A DNA stretch of 64,000 bases from Gemmatimonadales bacterium UBA7889 (GTDB lineage: Bacteria > Gemmatimonadota > Gemmatimonadetes > Longimicrobiales > Gaopeijiaceae): assembly GCA_002501085.1 (NCBI GenBank), contig DLRL01000029.1, positions 1 through 64,000 on the forward strand, written 5' to 3'. Made by a program: the position numbers and the translations under genes. Positions 8,532 to 18,309 of the stretch are shown here, one piece after another (position 1 is the first letter of the stretch; each line of letters begins with the position of its first letter). The notes under the pieces are model-generated. The model was not told the origin of the DNA. It worked only from the letters and a program-made list of their open reading frames with translations, and searched no databases.

Positions 8532-9803
8532 ATGATTAGACTACGCTCGCTTTCGACTCTCACCGCCGTCCTCCTCGCGGCGGGCTCTAACCTTGAAGCC
8601 CAAACGACAGCCTACGTCGGCGGTTCCATATGGGATGGCACCGGTGCTTCTATCATCCGGAACGCGACAATGGTTGTAGAGGACGGTCGCATTACAGCGG
8701 TGTCACCGTCAGCCGAAATTCCAGCTGGGACAGAGATCGTGTTCCTTGAGGGTAAAGTCTTGATCCCGGGGCTGATTAACACCCACGGTCATGTAAGTGG
8801 TCTATGGGCAGCCGAGGACGTTGTCGATGAGCAAGACCGTATCCGTGGTGACCTCGAACTCTTTGCGAAGTACGGAGTCACAACAGTGAATAGTCTCGGC
8901 GACGGCCTGGCCGTGATAGAAGCGCGGAAATCTTCAAGCCCCCTGGATCCACGAGCTCGGCTGCTATCAGCCGGAGCGGTAATCGCTGGCAATACTCCAG
9001 AGGCAGCCCGCAATCAAGCGATCGCTAATGCAGACGCGGGTGTTGATTGGCTCAAGCTCAGGGTAGATGACAATCTTGGCTCGTCCCGTAAAATGCCCTG
9101 GGATGCCGTCCAGGCTGTGATGAACGTCGGGAACGAAAGAGGGCTCCAGGTTGCCACACATCTTTTCTACCTTGAAGATGCCAAGCGCCTGATTGATATG
9201 GGAACTGGGATGATCGCGCACTCCGTAAGGGATACGGACGTGGATCAAGAGTTTATAGATAGTCTTCTCGAAAGTGGCATCTGCTATGTCCCAACTCTTA
9301 CTCGTGAAGTGAGCACATATATCTACGGCACAAGACCAGGATTTTTTGACGACGAGTTTTTCACAGAGTATGCGAACGAAGATGAAATCGAGAGACTGAG
9401 TGAACCTGCTTATATGGAACGTACCCTGGCGAGTGCCTCCGGTGCGGCCTACAGAGTCGCGCTCGTTCAGGCAATGGAGAACATGGTAATCCTCCAAGAT
9501 GCTGGCGCGCCCGTCACGTTTGGGACTGACGCGGGTCCTGCAGGCCGATTCCCCGGCTACTTCGAGCATATGGAGTTGGCACTGATGGTCGGAGGTGGAC
9601 TGACCCCAACACAGGCCCTGTTAGCGGCCACAAGCGTGGCTGCTTCCTGCCTTGGCCTAGATGATATTGGAACCCTCGAGCCAGGAAAGTGGGCCGACTT
9701 CATCGTGCTGGATGAAGACCCTACCCGGGACATTACATATACACAGATGATTGATCAGGTATACGTCGCAGGCCAACCGGTACGAACCAAGACTGAGAAC
9801 TAG
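8532..9803 (+). CDS. Secreted imidazolonepropionase-like amidohydrolase
   Basis: The protein has 423 residues with a signal peptide ending near NLEAQ. It is a metal-dependent amidohydrolase: VLIPGLINTHGHVSG carries an altered HxH (HGH) site, followed by DWLKLRVDD (metal-bridging Lys position), VATHLFY and GMIAHSVRD (metal His), VTFGTDAGP (catalytic Asp), and a C-terminal beta-sandwich segment, GTLEPGKWADFIVLDEDP. Family members hydrolyse cyclic amides or dipeptides. The substrate here cannot be told. The gene is convergent with another amidohydrolase 23 bases downstream, and is the first gene rightward from the 223-base divergent region 8300-8531, where I see no clear promoter. Confidence 0.85.
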   Translation: MIRLRSLSTLTAVLLAAGSNLEAQTTAYVGGSIWDGTGASIIRNATMVVEDGRITAVSPSAEIPAGTEIVFLEGKVLIPGLINTHGHVSGLWAAEDVVDEQDRIRGDLELFAKYGVTTVNSLGDGLAVIEARKSSSPLDPRARLLSAGAVIAGNTPEAARNQAIANADAGVDWLKLRVDDNLGSSRKMPWDAVQAVMNVGNERGLQVATHLFYLEDAKRLIDMGTGMIAHSVRDTDVDQEFIDSLLESGICYVPTLTREVSTYIYGTRPGFFDDEFFTEYANEDEIERLSEPAYMERTLASASGAAYRVALVQAMENMVILQDAGAPVTFGTDAGPAGRFPGYFEHMELALMVGGGLTPTQALLAATSVAASCLGLDDIGTLEPGKWADFIVLDEDPTRDITYTQMIDQVYVAGQPVRTKTEN

Positions 9804-9826
9804 CAGCAATCGCTTGTTCGGAGGGG

Positions 9827-12800
9827 CTAGTTAGCAGGTTCCTGTAACAGCTGATCAAGTTGGAATACGCGACCATCTTTTACCACGGTACGCACATCTC
9901 GTGCCGCCCGAATATTCTCTAGGGGATTGCCCCCAAACACCACAAGATCAGCTAGCATCCCTGGGCGAACTGAACCGAATTCTCGGCCGTAACCCATTGC
10001 AGCAGCAGAAATTGACGTAGTCGCACGCATAGCATCGATAGTGGACATCCCTCCATACCGCACGAGGGCCTCCATCTCTGTAATCAAGCTGAGCCCTTGT
10101 GGATTGATAGGTGAATCCGTGCCCATCACTACCACGCCTCCTGCCTCTACGACCCTGCGCAAAGTTGACGCCATATCCTGAACCAGGCGCCGTGAAGTCT
10201 CCAGATCACCTCGGAGCCTCACCGCTTGAGGAGCCGACGGAGAGAAGGTCGTAACCCGAGGATCATCGAACAGAGATGGGTCATCCACCGTAACCAGCGC
10301 GTAACCGCCAGAGATACCAACTGTCGGAGTGATTGTCATGCCGGATTCTGCCAAGAGCTGCACTACGTCCTGATAGCTACGGTTGAGCGCCGTAACCTTA
10401 GTTGAATATCCCCTCCGGCTTGTTCCACTTACGTGCTCGACCCCATCCGCGCCATTGGCGACAGCAGGGTACAACTCGTGCGATGTTACCGGCATTCCAA
10501 GAGCGTGCGCTTCAGTAATCACCCTACGCTGGACTGCATCCGGGAGCCGCACATAGGTCTTCACAAGGTCATAACGCAAAGCCGCCGCTCTCTCCATCTC
10601 CAGCCCAACCTGTGCAGAACTCGCTAGAGAAGGGGCCCCACTGTAATAGATCCGACTACCGTCAATAGTGCCGCCTGTCCCAAAGATGCGTGGCCCTATC
10701 CTTCGACCTGAGCTGATCGACTCACGCGCCTCTACCACATCATAAGGGTCACCCGCAGGTATGCGGATACTGGTGATGCCGTATGAGAGCCAAGTTCTGC
10801 CTAATTGCTCGCCTGAAGCCAAATCCCCGTGCGTGTGCATCTCAATCAATCCAGGTGATACTACCCCATCTGTCGCATCCACAATCTCTCCCACGTGCAG
10901 TGCCTCATCGTGGGGATCGACACGGACAATCCTGTTTCCATCAATGACGATGTCGATATTTCGGTGCAATGACTCCGAGACACCGTCGAAGAGCGCACCT
11001 GCATGGACGACCACCCGGCCAGTGGGGGTCGACCGCTGCCACCAGAGCGCTACCGGAATATCCTCGATGCGTCCATCAGTCAGCCAGACACGACGTAGGC
11101 GGTCGGTAGTCAGGTATACTATGGACTCTGAGTCACCAGCCCATGTCGGGTCATCTGCAAGTTCGTTAGTGACTCGCCTCGGAGGTCCAATCGGGTCTCC
11201 ACTCAGTGTCACTGGGATGACCCAAAGCACGCCAGTAGACACGTACGCTATAAGTCGACCATTTGGAGACCATACTGGACCGTCTGTAGACCTTGTACCT
11301 ACTGAGCCATGAGGGGAAAAATCGAGCCAGCGTTCATTGGTTTGGAGAAACGGCTCAGGAAGTTCTTCCACATCTCCGGAGAAGGCCGGAGTGTAAGTAA
11401 CACTTCCACCCTGAGTCATGCTTTCTTGGTCGGCATCTGCGGTGTCATCAGCATCCTGTGCAGTCACCCGGCCCAAGGAGATGAGAAGTGCCTTGTTCAC
11501 GCCCTCCCTGAATCGCATCGAGTAACGCCAATGCGCAGAAACGGCTAACTGCTCTCCGTCAGGGGACCAAGATACCCTACCAGGGTTATTCAGGCCTGAA
11601 CGCACAGTTCGCGACACGTTGGTCGAAAGAGAAATAATCCGGATATCACTGACTCTCCCACCAGATACCACATAAGCAATCTCACTGGCATCGGGTGACC
11701 AAACCGGTACCCCACCCCCGTCATTGGTCACCTGTTGCATCTCTCCACTCTCGACATTGTGTACCCAGATTTGGAGCATACCCGATCGATCAGAGGCATA
11801 GGCCAATCGGGATCCATCCGGTGACCACATTGGATCAGTTTCCACATAAGCATCGTCGGTGAGGCGAACCGGATCACCGCCGATCGGCATCACCCACAGG
11901 TCACCAAGTGCTGCAAAGGCCACACGATCACCCCCCGGTGCCACAGCGGGAGAGACGATCCCCTGGACTGCCCTGCTGCTCGAATCATCAAAGTCACGGA
12001 GAGCCTTCCGGTAGGTAGGTCGCTCCAGTGTGACAGTTGCCTCGAACGGGATCTCAGAGGCTGCGCCTCCAGTTGCAAGCCGTGCCCGAATCTGACCATC
12101 TGCTGTATACACAAGCTGCGAGCCTTGCCAGCTAGCCCTAAACGGGAAGACGTCTTCATCCACGTCACTAAGAATTTGCTCAGAACCAGCATTTGGACTC
12201 ACAGGAACAATACGAATCTGACTCGATCCGTAGCTCTGAACATTGTATGAGAGCCTGGAGCCATCTGGACTCCAAGACACAGCGAAGAGGCTAGAGCCGA
12301 CGCTATACGTATCAGCCACTCGATCCGTGGCCCCTAAAGAGGAACGAATCCATACCCCAGTTGAGGATCCGTCAGCCACATATGCTAGGGCGTCGCCAGC
12401 GGGTGAGTAAGCGGGCCCATACTCGTTATCACCTCCGTTTGTCAGACGCTGTGCTTCTCCGTCGACGAGAGCGACTTCCCAGATATCGTAAGTCCCAGAT
12501 CGGTCAGACGAGAAAGCAATGCTCGACCCCTCCGGAGACCAATGTGGCTCCCGATCATCAAATGGTCCCGATGTGATCTGGGCTAGACCAGAGCCATCAA
12601 CATTCACCGCCCAAATGTCATAGTCTCCAGCCCAATAAGCCTGAAATGCGATTCGAGTCCCGTCCGGAGACCAGGATGGCTGTCGAGCATCTCCTTCTGG
12701 ATCCGTGAGCGCTATCGCAGTGCCGCCAGTCGCCGGAAGAGTCCATATGCGACCCAGGGCATCTATCGCCATGGTTCGGCCATCGGGAGAAAGGGCTGCA

Positions 12801-12934
12801 GCCATATTCGTGCCCTCGCGGACCGTGACTTCAATGACAGCTTGTTCAGATCCTTCCGGAACCGGTATCAGCCCCATAACTGAGAGAATGGCCACAAACA
12901 TCAGAACCGGTTGGGTCGGTGTTTTATGGATCAC
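9827..12934 (-). CDS. PD40/TolB-like repeat-amidohydrolase fusion, exported
   Basis: The protein has about 1035 residues. After a short hydrophobic export segment (PVLMFVAILSVMGLIPVP), the first ~630 residues are beta-propeller PD40 repeats, each with a WSPDGxxIAF-like core (SWSPDGTRIAFQA, HWSPEGSSIAFSS, MWSPDGSRLAYAS, VWSPNGRLIAYVS). The last ~380 residues are a metal-dependent amidohydrolase: GVVSPGLIEMHTHGD (HTH metal site), VKTYVR, VTSHELY, GVEHVSG, VVMGTDSP. I placed the start at GTG 12934 because GAGGAG lies 9 bases before it. A GTG at 12964 is in frame but has no ribosome binding site. The family is probably an exported peptidase or amidase. The propeller may gate access (inference). 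Confidence 0.87.
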   Translation of the reverse strand: MIHKTPTQPVLMFVAILSVMGLIPVPEGSEQAVIEVTVREGTNMAAALSPDGRTMAIDALGRIWTLPATGGTAIALTDPEGDARQPSWSPDGTRIAFQAYWAGDYDIWAVNVDGSGLAQITSGPFDDREPHWSPEGSSIAFSSDRSGTYDIWEVALVDGEAQRLTNGGDNEYGPAYSPAGDALAYVADGSSTGVWIRSSLGATDRVADTYSVGSSLFAVSWSPDGSRLSYNVQSYGSSQIRIVPVSPNAGSEQILSDVDEDVFPFRASWQGSQLVYTADGQIRARLATGGAASEIPFEATVTLERPTYRKALRDFDDSSSRAVQGIVSPAVAPGGDRVAFAALGDLWVMPIGGDPVRLTDDAYVETDPMWSPDGSRLAYASDRSGMLQIWVHNVESGEMQQVTNDGGGVPVWSPDASEIAYVVSGGRVSDIRIISLSTNVSRTVRSGLNNPGRVSWSPDGEQLAVSAHWRYSMRFREGVNKALLISLGRVTAQDADDTADADQESMTQGGSVTYTPAFSGDVEELPEPFLQTNERWLDFSPHGSVGTRSTDGPVWSPNGRLIAYVSTGVLWVIPVTLSGDPIGPPRRVTNELADDPTWAGDSESIVYLTTDRLRRVWLTDGRIEDIPVALWWQRSTPTGRVVVHAGALFDGVSESLHRNIDIVIDGNRIVRVDPHDEALHVGEIVDATDGVVSPGLIEMHTHGDLASGEQLGRTWLSYGITSIRIPAGDPYDVVEARESISSGRRIGPRIFGTGGTIDGSRIYYSGAPSLASSAQVGLEMERAAALRYDLVKTYVRLPDAVQRRVITEAHALGMPVTSHELYPAVANGADGVEHVSGTSRRGYSTKVTALNRSYQDVVQLLAESGMTITPTVGISGGYALVTVDDPSLFDDPRVTTFSPSAPQAVRLRGDLETSRRLVQDMASTLRRVVEAGGVVVMGTDSPINPQGLSLITEMEALVRYGGMSTIDAMRATTSISAAAMGYGREFGSVRPGMLADLVVFGGNPLENIRAARDVRTVVKDGRVFQLDQLLQEPAN

Positions 12935-13059
12935 AGTTCCGCTCTCCTCATGAACGATGAGCACTCTAGGACTGGGACCGAATCGGCGGGCTCTGAGACT
13001 TAGAATGACGTGATATCAATACTCCCCGAACTCTGCGAGCCATGGCGCGCTAATTGACT

Positions 13060-15183
13060 TCAAAATAAATCCGAGTCCATGACTTTACACCAAGCAGCCA
13101 CAAAGTCGTTCACAAATTTTTCCTTAGAATCTTCACAGCCATAGACTTCAGCTATTGCCCGAAGCTGCGAGTTAGAACCAAAAACAAGGTCAACCCTAGT
13201 GGCCGTCCTAACAGTTTCACCTGAGGTACGATCGACTGCTTGGTAACAATTACTTCCTGTAGGACTCCATTCAACACCCATATCCAGAAGGTTGATAAAG
13301 AAATCATTGGTCAAAGTCCCTGGTGTTTCAGAAAACACTCCGTGACCGTCAGCACTAATACCCAATGCTCGCATACCACCAACCAATACCGTCATCTCTG
13401 TAGCTGTAAGGCCAAGCAGTTGAGCTCTATCAAGCATCATTTCTTCGGGACTGACTGAAAACTCAGCCTTTTGATAGTTGCGAAAACCGTCTGCTACGGG
13501 CTCGAGAACTGCAAAGGATTCTACATCTGTCTGTTCCAGTAAAGCATCTCCACGACCTGGAGTAAATGGAACGCTTGCGCCTGATACCTGTTCAATAGCG
13601 ACATTGCCCGCTAGAACAATGACGTCGGCTAAAGAAGCTCCACTTTCTTCAGCAATATTTCCCAGAACCTCTAGCACTCGAGCAAGTTGTTCAGGCTTGT
13701 TAACTTCCCAGTCTTTCTGTGGAGCCAACCGAATACGGGCCCCATTAGCACCACCTCTCATATCCGATCCACGGAAAGTTGAAGCACTAGCCCATGCGGT
13801 TTCCACCATTTCCTGCACTGTCAAGCCACTTTTTGCAATAGAACCCTTAACAGCCGCCACATCATAGTCTGTACTGCCCTCTGGGACTGGATCCTGCCAT
13901 ATCAACTCCTCGTCCGGAACTTCTGGACCCAAATACCTTTTTCTGGGCCCCATATCCCGATGAAGCAATTTGAACCAAGCTCGAGCGAATGCCTCTGCGA
14001 ATTCATCTGGATTTTCATGAAAACGTTTTGAAATCTCTCGGTAAATTGGATCTTCACGCATTGCCATATCTGCTGTAGTCATCATTGTAGGTACGCGAAC
14101 AGAACCATCCTCTGCATCTGGAGCTATATCCTTTTCTTCTGGATCTACGGCCTTCCACTGATGGGCACCCGCTGGGCTTTTCACAAGCTCCCATTCATAT
14201 CCCAGAAGTAGATCAAAGTAGCCGTTGTCCCACTGGGTGGGATTTGCAGTGAATGCTCCTTCGAGGCCACTTGTTATACTATCCCTACCCTTCCCTGTGC
14301 CGTGAGCATTTTTCCAGCCTAGGCCCATCTCCTCAATAGACGCACCTTCTGGTTCAGCTCCGACAAGACCAGCATCACCTGCACCATGAGCCTTTCCAAA
14401 CGTGTGTCCCCCTGCAGTGAGTGCCACTGTTTCTTCGTCATCCATAGCCATCCGTCCAAACGTTTCCCTGATATCTCTGGCACTTGCTATAGGGTCAGGA
14501 TTTCCATCGGGTCCTTCGGGATTCACATAAATCAGACCCATTTGAACCGCAGCCAGTGGATTCTCCAACTCTCGCTCACCTGTATAGCGTCTGTTGCCTA
14601 GCCATTCAGCTTCTTTACCCCAATAAATGTCCTCCTCTGGAGCCCAAATATCTGGACGCCCGCCGCCGAATCCAAACGTCTTTCCTCCCATAGATTCAAT
14701 AGCGACATTGCCCGCCAAAATTAGCAAATCGGCCCAACTAATCTTTCTTCCATACTTCTGTTTAATTGGCCAAAGAAGCCTGCGTGCTTTATCCAAGTTT
14801 CCATTGTCTGGCCAACTGTTCAACGGAGCAAAACGTTGCGCACCAGTACCTCCACCTCCTCTACCATCATCTATTCTGTATGTGCCTGCCGCATGCCAAG
14901 TCATACGAATAAAGAAAGGACCATAATGCCCATAATCCGCAGGCCACCAATCCTGTGAATCTGTCATGAGATCGTGTAGGTCTTTCTTTAAGGCATCATA
15001 GTCGAGTTTCTTGAACTCTTCTCTATAGTCATACGCTTCACCCATAGGGTTCGACTTCGCATCGTGTTGGTGCAGAATGCTTACGTTCAGTTGATTCGGC
15101 CACCAACGCTTACTTGATCTCGTCCCCACAGTGTGCTGAGACCCTCCCGAAAACGGACATTTACCTTCACCATCTTTGGTCAT
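13060..15183 (-). CDS. katG: Catalase-peroxidase KatG
   Basis: The protein has 707 residues, close to the usual 720-740. The N-terminal active domain has RMTWHAAGTYR (distal Arg-Trp-His), LIYVNPEG (Tyr) and FGRMAMDD (Met), the three residues of the Trp-Tyr-Met crosslink, and ALTAGGHTFGKAHG with the proximal His. The C-terminal inactive duplicate domain follows (FRGSDMRGGANGARIRLAPQ). A strong ribosome binding site, AAGGGAGGT, precedes the ATG. It breaks down H2O2 and acts as a peroxidase in the cytoplasm. Hand-counted rows of this gene are mostly 42-46% G+C against mid-50s for neighbours, and it is alone between unrelated genes, so horizontal gain is plausible. Confidence 0.97.
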   Translation of the reverse strand: MTKDGEGKCPFSGGSQHTVGTRSSKRWWPNQLNVSILHQHDAKSNPMGEAYDYREEFKKLDYDALKKDLHDLMTDSQDWWPADYGHYGPFFIRMTWHAAGTYRIDDGRGGGGTGAQRFAPLNSWPDNGNLDKARRLLWPIKQKYGRKISWADLLILAGNVAIESMGGKTFGFGGGRPDIWAPEEDIYWGKEAEWLGNRRYTGERELENPLAAVQMGLIYVNPEGPDGNPDPIASARDIRETFGRMAMDDEETVALTAGGHTFGKAHGAGDAGLVGAEPEGASIEEMGLGWKNAHGTGKGRDSITSGLEGAFTANPTQWDNGYFDLLLGYEWELVKSPAGAHQWKAVDPEEKDIAPDAEDGSVRVPTMMTTADMAMREDPIYREISKRFHENPDEFAEAFARAWFKLLHRDMGPRKRYLGPEVPDEELIWQDPVPEGSTDYDVAAVKGSIAKSGLTVQEMVETAWASASTFRGSDMRGGANGARIRLAPQKDWEVNKPEQLARVLEVLGNIAEESGASLADVIVLAGNVAIEQVSGASVPFTPGRGDALLEQTDVESFAVLEPVADGFRNYQKAEFSVSPEEMMLDRAQLLGLTATEMTVLVGGMRALGISADGHGVFSETPGTLTNDFFINLLDMGVEWSPTGSNCYQAVDRTSGETVRTATRVDLVFGSNSQLRAIAEVYGCEDSKEKFVNDFVAAWCKVMDSDLF

Positions 15184-15247
15184 ACGTAAAACCTCCCTTA
15201 CAATTCATTTCCTGAATTTATTTTGAACGCCTCGAGCTAATCAGCCC

Positions 15248-16951
15248 TTAGGTGCTGATCTCGTGGACTGCGCCTGCTCCCTTGGGCACACGAATCATTT
15301 CAACGAGTTGCTGTACCTCAGGTGGCGGCTCTGGAGTGAACCGCGAGACTGTAAGCGTGATCGCAAAATTGAGTAGCATGCCGACGGTGCCAATCCCCTG
15401 CGGACTAATCCCAAACCACCAGTTGTCCGCGTTGTTGAGTTCTGGATGAAGCAACGTGAAGTACGCGATGTAAGCTGCGGTCAGGGTTATGCCAGAAACC
15501 ATGCCAAGGATCGCCCCCTCTCTCGTCGTACGTTTGGAAAATATTCCAAGGATGATGACAGGGAAAAATGAGGCCGCAGCTAGGCCGAAAGCGAATGCAA
15601 CGACCTGCGCTACAAAACCTGGTGGATTGATACCGAGATAACCCGCCACTAGCACGGCGGCTCCCGCTGAAATCCGCGCAGCGACTAGTTCGCCACGCTC
15701 TGTGATTTCTGGCATAAAAGATCGTTTTAATAAATCGTGACTCACGGCAGAAGATACGACGAGAAGAAGGCCGGCCGCGGTAGATAGCGCTGCTGCAAGG
15801 CCACCAGCCGCCACAAGTCCTATGACCCAATTCGGTAAGCCAGCAATCTCCGGGTTCGCAAGGACCATGATATCGTTGTCGACTGTTAATTCATTAGCTG
15901 TCGGCGCATCCGGACCGACAAACTGGATGCGTCCGTCCCCATTGAGATCCTCGAAACTAAGTAACCCAGTACCCTCCCATGTCGTGAACCATTCAGGCAC
16001 CTGGGCGTAGGGTACTTCCGAAACGCTGTTGATGAGGTTCGTGCGAGCGAACACAGCTACCGCTGGAGCGGTTGTGTACAAGAGAGCAATAAATATGAGA
16101 GCCCATCCTACGGAGAGGCGGGCATCCCGTACGCGTGGGACCGTATAGAAGCGGATGATCACATGCGGCAGACCAGCGGTTCCAACCATGAGTGCTGCCG
16201 TTATAAAGAAGACGTCTAAGCTAGATTTTGTTCCAGACGTGTACTCCGAAAATCCAAGTTCCTGATGTAGACCATTCAGTCGCTCTAGTAGTGATATTCC
16301 CGAAGCCTGGTCAATATCGCCGAAACCCAATTGGGGCACAGGGTTTCCGGTGATTAGCAGAGATAGGAAGATGGCAGGAACCAGGTAGGCGAAGATCAGC
16401 ACACAGTATTGGGCAACTTGTGTGTATGTGATGCCTTTCATACCACCTAGGACGGCGTAGAAAAAAACAATCGCCATCCCAATATAGACTCCAACGTTTA
16501 CATCAACTTCTAGGAAGCGGCTGAATACAACGCCCACACCCCGCATCTGCCCAGCCACGTATGTGAACGAGACGAAAATTGCACACACAACGGCGACAAT
16601 TCTTGCGGTTTGAGAGTAGTAACGGTCACCGACAAAATCTGGCACCGTAAACGCTCCGAACTTCCGTAGGTAGGGGGCCAACAGCAGTGCAAGTAGCACA
16701 TACCCACCCGTCCAACCCATAAGGTAGACCGCACCATCGTATCCCATGAAAGAGATGAGCCCAGCCATCGAAATGAATGATGCGGCACTCATCCAGTCGG
16801 CAGCGGTAGCCATCCCATTGGCCAAGGGTGAGACGCCGGTACCTGCGACGTAGAAGTCTTTTGTCGAAGTTGCGCGGGACCAAACTGCAATCCCTATATA
16901 GAGCGTGAAAGACGCAGCTACCAATAAGAAGGTCCAGGACTGGACGCTCAT
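15248..16951 (-). CDS. Sodium:solute symporter (VC_2705/ActP-like)
   Basis: The protein has 567 residues with about 13 hydrophobic segments, of the SSS/SLC5 family. It has WSRATSTKDFYVAGTGVSPLANGMATAADWMSAASF at the N-terminus, with the usual 'GNGMA/DWMSAASF' block, and ALSTAAGLLLVVSSAVSHDL near residue 400. A soluble insert around 325-375 contains DLNGDGRIQF, a dockerin/EF-hand-like loop. It overlaps the upstream DUF4212 gene by 4 bases, the standard arrangement for VC_2705-type two-component symporters. The substrate is unknown; acetate or other short organic acids are usual guesses. It is the last gene of the cyanophycinase-symporter block. Confidence 0.88.
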   Translation of the reverse strand: MSVQSWTFLLVAASFTLYIGIAVWSRATSTKDFYVAGTGVSPLANGMATAADWMSAASFISMAGLISFMGYDGAVYLMGWTGGYVLLALLLAPYLRKFGAFTVPDFVGDRYYSQTARIVAVVCAIFVSFTYVAGQMRGVGVVFSRFLEVDVNVGVYIGMAIVFFYAVLGGMKGITYTQVAQYCVLIFAYLVPAIFLSLLITGNPVPQLGFGDIDQASGISLLERLNGLHQELGFSEYTSGTKSSLDVFFITAALMVGTAGLPHVIIRFYTVPRVRDARLSVGWALIFIALLYTTAPAVAVFARTNLINSVSEVPYAQVPEWFTTWEGTGLLSFEDLNGDGRIQFVGPDAPTANELTVDNDIMVLANPEIAGLPNWVIGLVAAGGLAAALSTAAGLLLVVSSAVSHDLLKRSFMPEITERGELVAARISAGAAVLVAGYLGINPPGFVAQVVAFAFGLAAASFFPVIILGIFSKRTTREGAILGMVSGITLTAAYIAYFTLLHPELNNADNWWFGISPQGIGTVGMLLNFAITLTVSRFTPEPPPEVQQLVEMIRVPKGAGAVHEIST

Positions 16952-17268
16952 ACGTCGTCCTCTTCTCGTAGGTCGAACTCACGATCCAGCCGGTTCATCA
17001 GGAAGACGTACACGAAAATCAATACGACAAAAACATAGATTGCACCCTGCTGTGCGAACCAAAAGCCTAGGGGAAAGCCCGTACCCGGCACGGTCACTGT
17101 ATCAAGGGGTTCTACCGCGATAATCCCAAAGCCGTATGAGACAACGAACCAAACTATCAAAAGCATTCCCACGTACCGGATATTCCTTCTCCAGTACTCC
17201 GTAGCCCGTGCTCTAGTTGATGAATCAGGCCCGTAGTCCGCAGAACCTTGAGAGGGCTGTTCGCTCAT
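16948..17268 (-). CDS. DUF4212 small subunit of sodium:solute symporter
   Basis: The protein has 106 residues and two membrane segments. Family signatures are clear: EYWRRNIRYVGMLLIVWF, then PLGFWFAQQGAIYVFVVLIF and MNRLDREFD. DUF4212 proteins are the small partner of VC_2705-type symporters, and this one overlaps its partner's start by 4 bases. I chose the ATG at 17268, which has GGAG 8 bases upstream, over a TTG five codons earlier. Confidence 0.9.
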   Translation of the reverse strand: MSEQPSQGSADYGPDSSTRARATEYWRRNIRYVGMLLIVWFVVSYGFGIIAVEPLDTVTVPGTGFPLGFWFAQQGAIYVFVVLIFVYVFLMNRLDREFDLREEDDV

Positions 17269-17401
17269 AAAACACTCCGGCAAAGGATCGAAAACCCGCG
17301 AACACTAGTAGGACAGAAGTCCATGCGGCAAATGAGTCTTGGGGTATTCGCGATAATGAACGGCGAGCAACACCAGCACAAACTCACTGAACCCAATTTC
17401 G

Positions 17402-18307
17402 TCAACTTCCTCCCCATGGCTTCTTCTGGACATTCTCCACTGGACTCATTGTACGCCCAGGCCTAGTCGCTTCTCGGGTAGCAAGGTTGTACTGATCACC
17501 AGGCGCTAGGAAATAGAATTCCCCATTCTCACCAGTAGTAGATTCGTTGTCATAGATCAGTACATATGACGCTCCAATCACCTCAAACTGATCTCTCTGG
17601 ACTACGACGGCAGTATTCTCGTCTATGGCAATCCCGAGCAGCTCTGGGTGTGCCTCGATCACTTCGACCAGGTCGAATTGCCGATTCCGGCGAAGTACGT
17701 GTTGATCAATCCCCACGTTACGCAGGTATCCGAAGCCAACCTGATGGTCACCCATCATGACAAGGTTTGTTCGGGTATCACCCCGCACCAAGAATGAACC
17801 CTGGATTGAAGCTCCAGCTGACGAACCACCAATGACACCACCTCGGTCGAGCACCTTCCTAATTTCCTCTTCGGTTCGAGTGCCCCCGTAGGCATCAACC
17901 AATCTCCACTGGCGACCTCCGAAAAAGTAGACGGCGTCAGCAGTCAGAAGTGGCTCCACAAATTCCTCAGTGTCAGCTACAGCAGGATCGGTCGTGTGCA
18001 GCAGTGTCATGTTCGTAGCACCATTATCCCGCCAGGAATTCAGACCTTGGTAATACTCATCATACTCCTCGGCACCCCCAGCCGTGGGAATCATCACGAT
18101 GTGTGCATCTGGGCCACCGGCTAGTTCGAGAAAGCGCTCGTAGATCTCAGGAGAGCGCATCGCTCCTCCCACAATAACCAGCGACCCGTTCTCAGGACCT
18201 ACAAGCGTCGGCCCATCCGGTTGTTGTGCTGCCGCACTGAGCGAGGAGGTTAGCCCACAAACAATCACCAGAACTATGCAGCGGGTGATCCAATCGATCC
18301 GTAACAT
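17402..18307 (-). CDS. Exported cyanophycinase-like S51 peptidase
   Basis: The protein has 301 residues with a signal peptide ending around SLSAAAQ. It follows the cyanophycinase/S51 fold: SLVIVGGAMRSPEIYERFLEL, YFFGGRQWRLV, nucleophile elbow GVIGGSSAGASIQGS with the catalytic Ser, DQHVLRRNRQFDLVEVI, and LGIAIDENTAVVV. Cyanophycinases cut the Asp-Arg polymer cyanophycin to beta-Asp-Arg, and related enzymes release acidic dipeptides. An exported form would feed on external polymer or peptides. The start has a strong GGAGGAG. It lies 2 bases after the stop of the symporter at 18310, so it is cotranscribed with it. The C-terminus (about 265-301) is an extension with no recognised domain. Confidence 0.85.
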   Translation of the reverse strand: MLRIDWITRCIVLVIVCGLTSSLSAAAQQPDGPTLVGPENGSLVIVGGAMRSPEIYERFLELAGGPDAHIVMIPTAGGAEEYDEYYQGLNSWRDNGATNMTLLHTTDPAVADTEEFVEPLLTADAVYFFGGRQWRLVDAYGGTRTEEEIRKVLDRGGVIGGSSAGASIQGSFLVRGDTRTNLVMMGDHQVGFGYLRNVGIDQHVLRRNRQFDLVEVIEAHPELLGIAIDENTAVVVQRDQFEVIGASYVLIYDNESTTGENGEFYFLAPGDQYNLATREATRPGRTMSPVENVQKKPWGGS

Positions 18308-18309
18308 AT

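Noticed and set aside
8967..9569. 200-codon minus-strand frame opposite the amidohydrolase
   Set aside because: Antisense shadow with no recognisable fold or ribosome binding site. The plus-strand gene is certain.
10761..11312. 183-codon plus-strand frame inside the PD40-amidohydrolase gene
   Set aside because: Antisense shadow of a gene with clear domains, with no ribosome binding site and Cys/Ser/Thr-rich nonsense content.
9827..12934. Repeated DNA words suggesting a repeat array
   Set aside because: They come from PD40 propeller repeats in the protein, not from CRISPR or DNA repeats.
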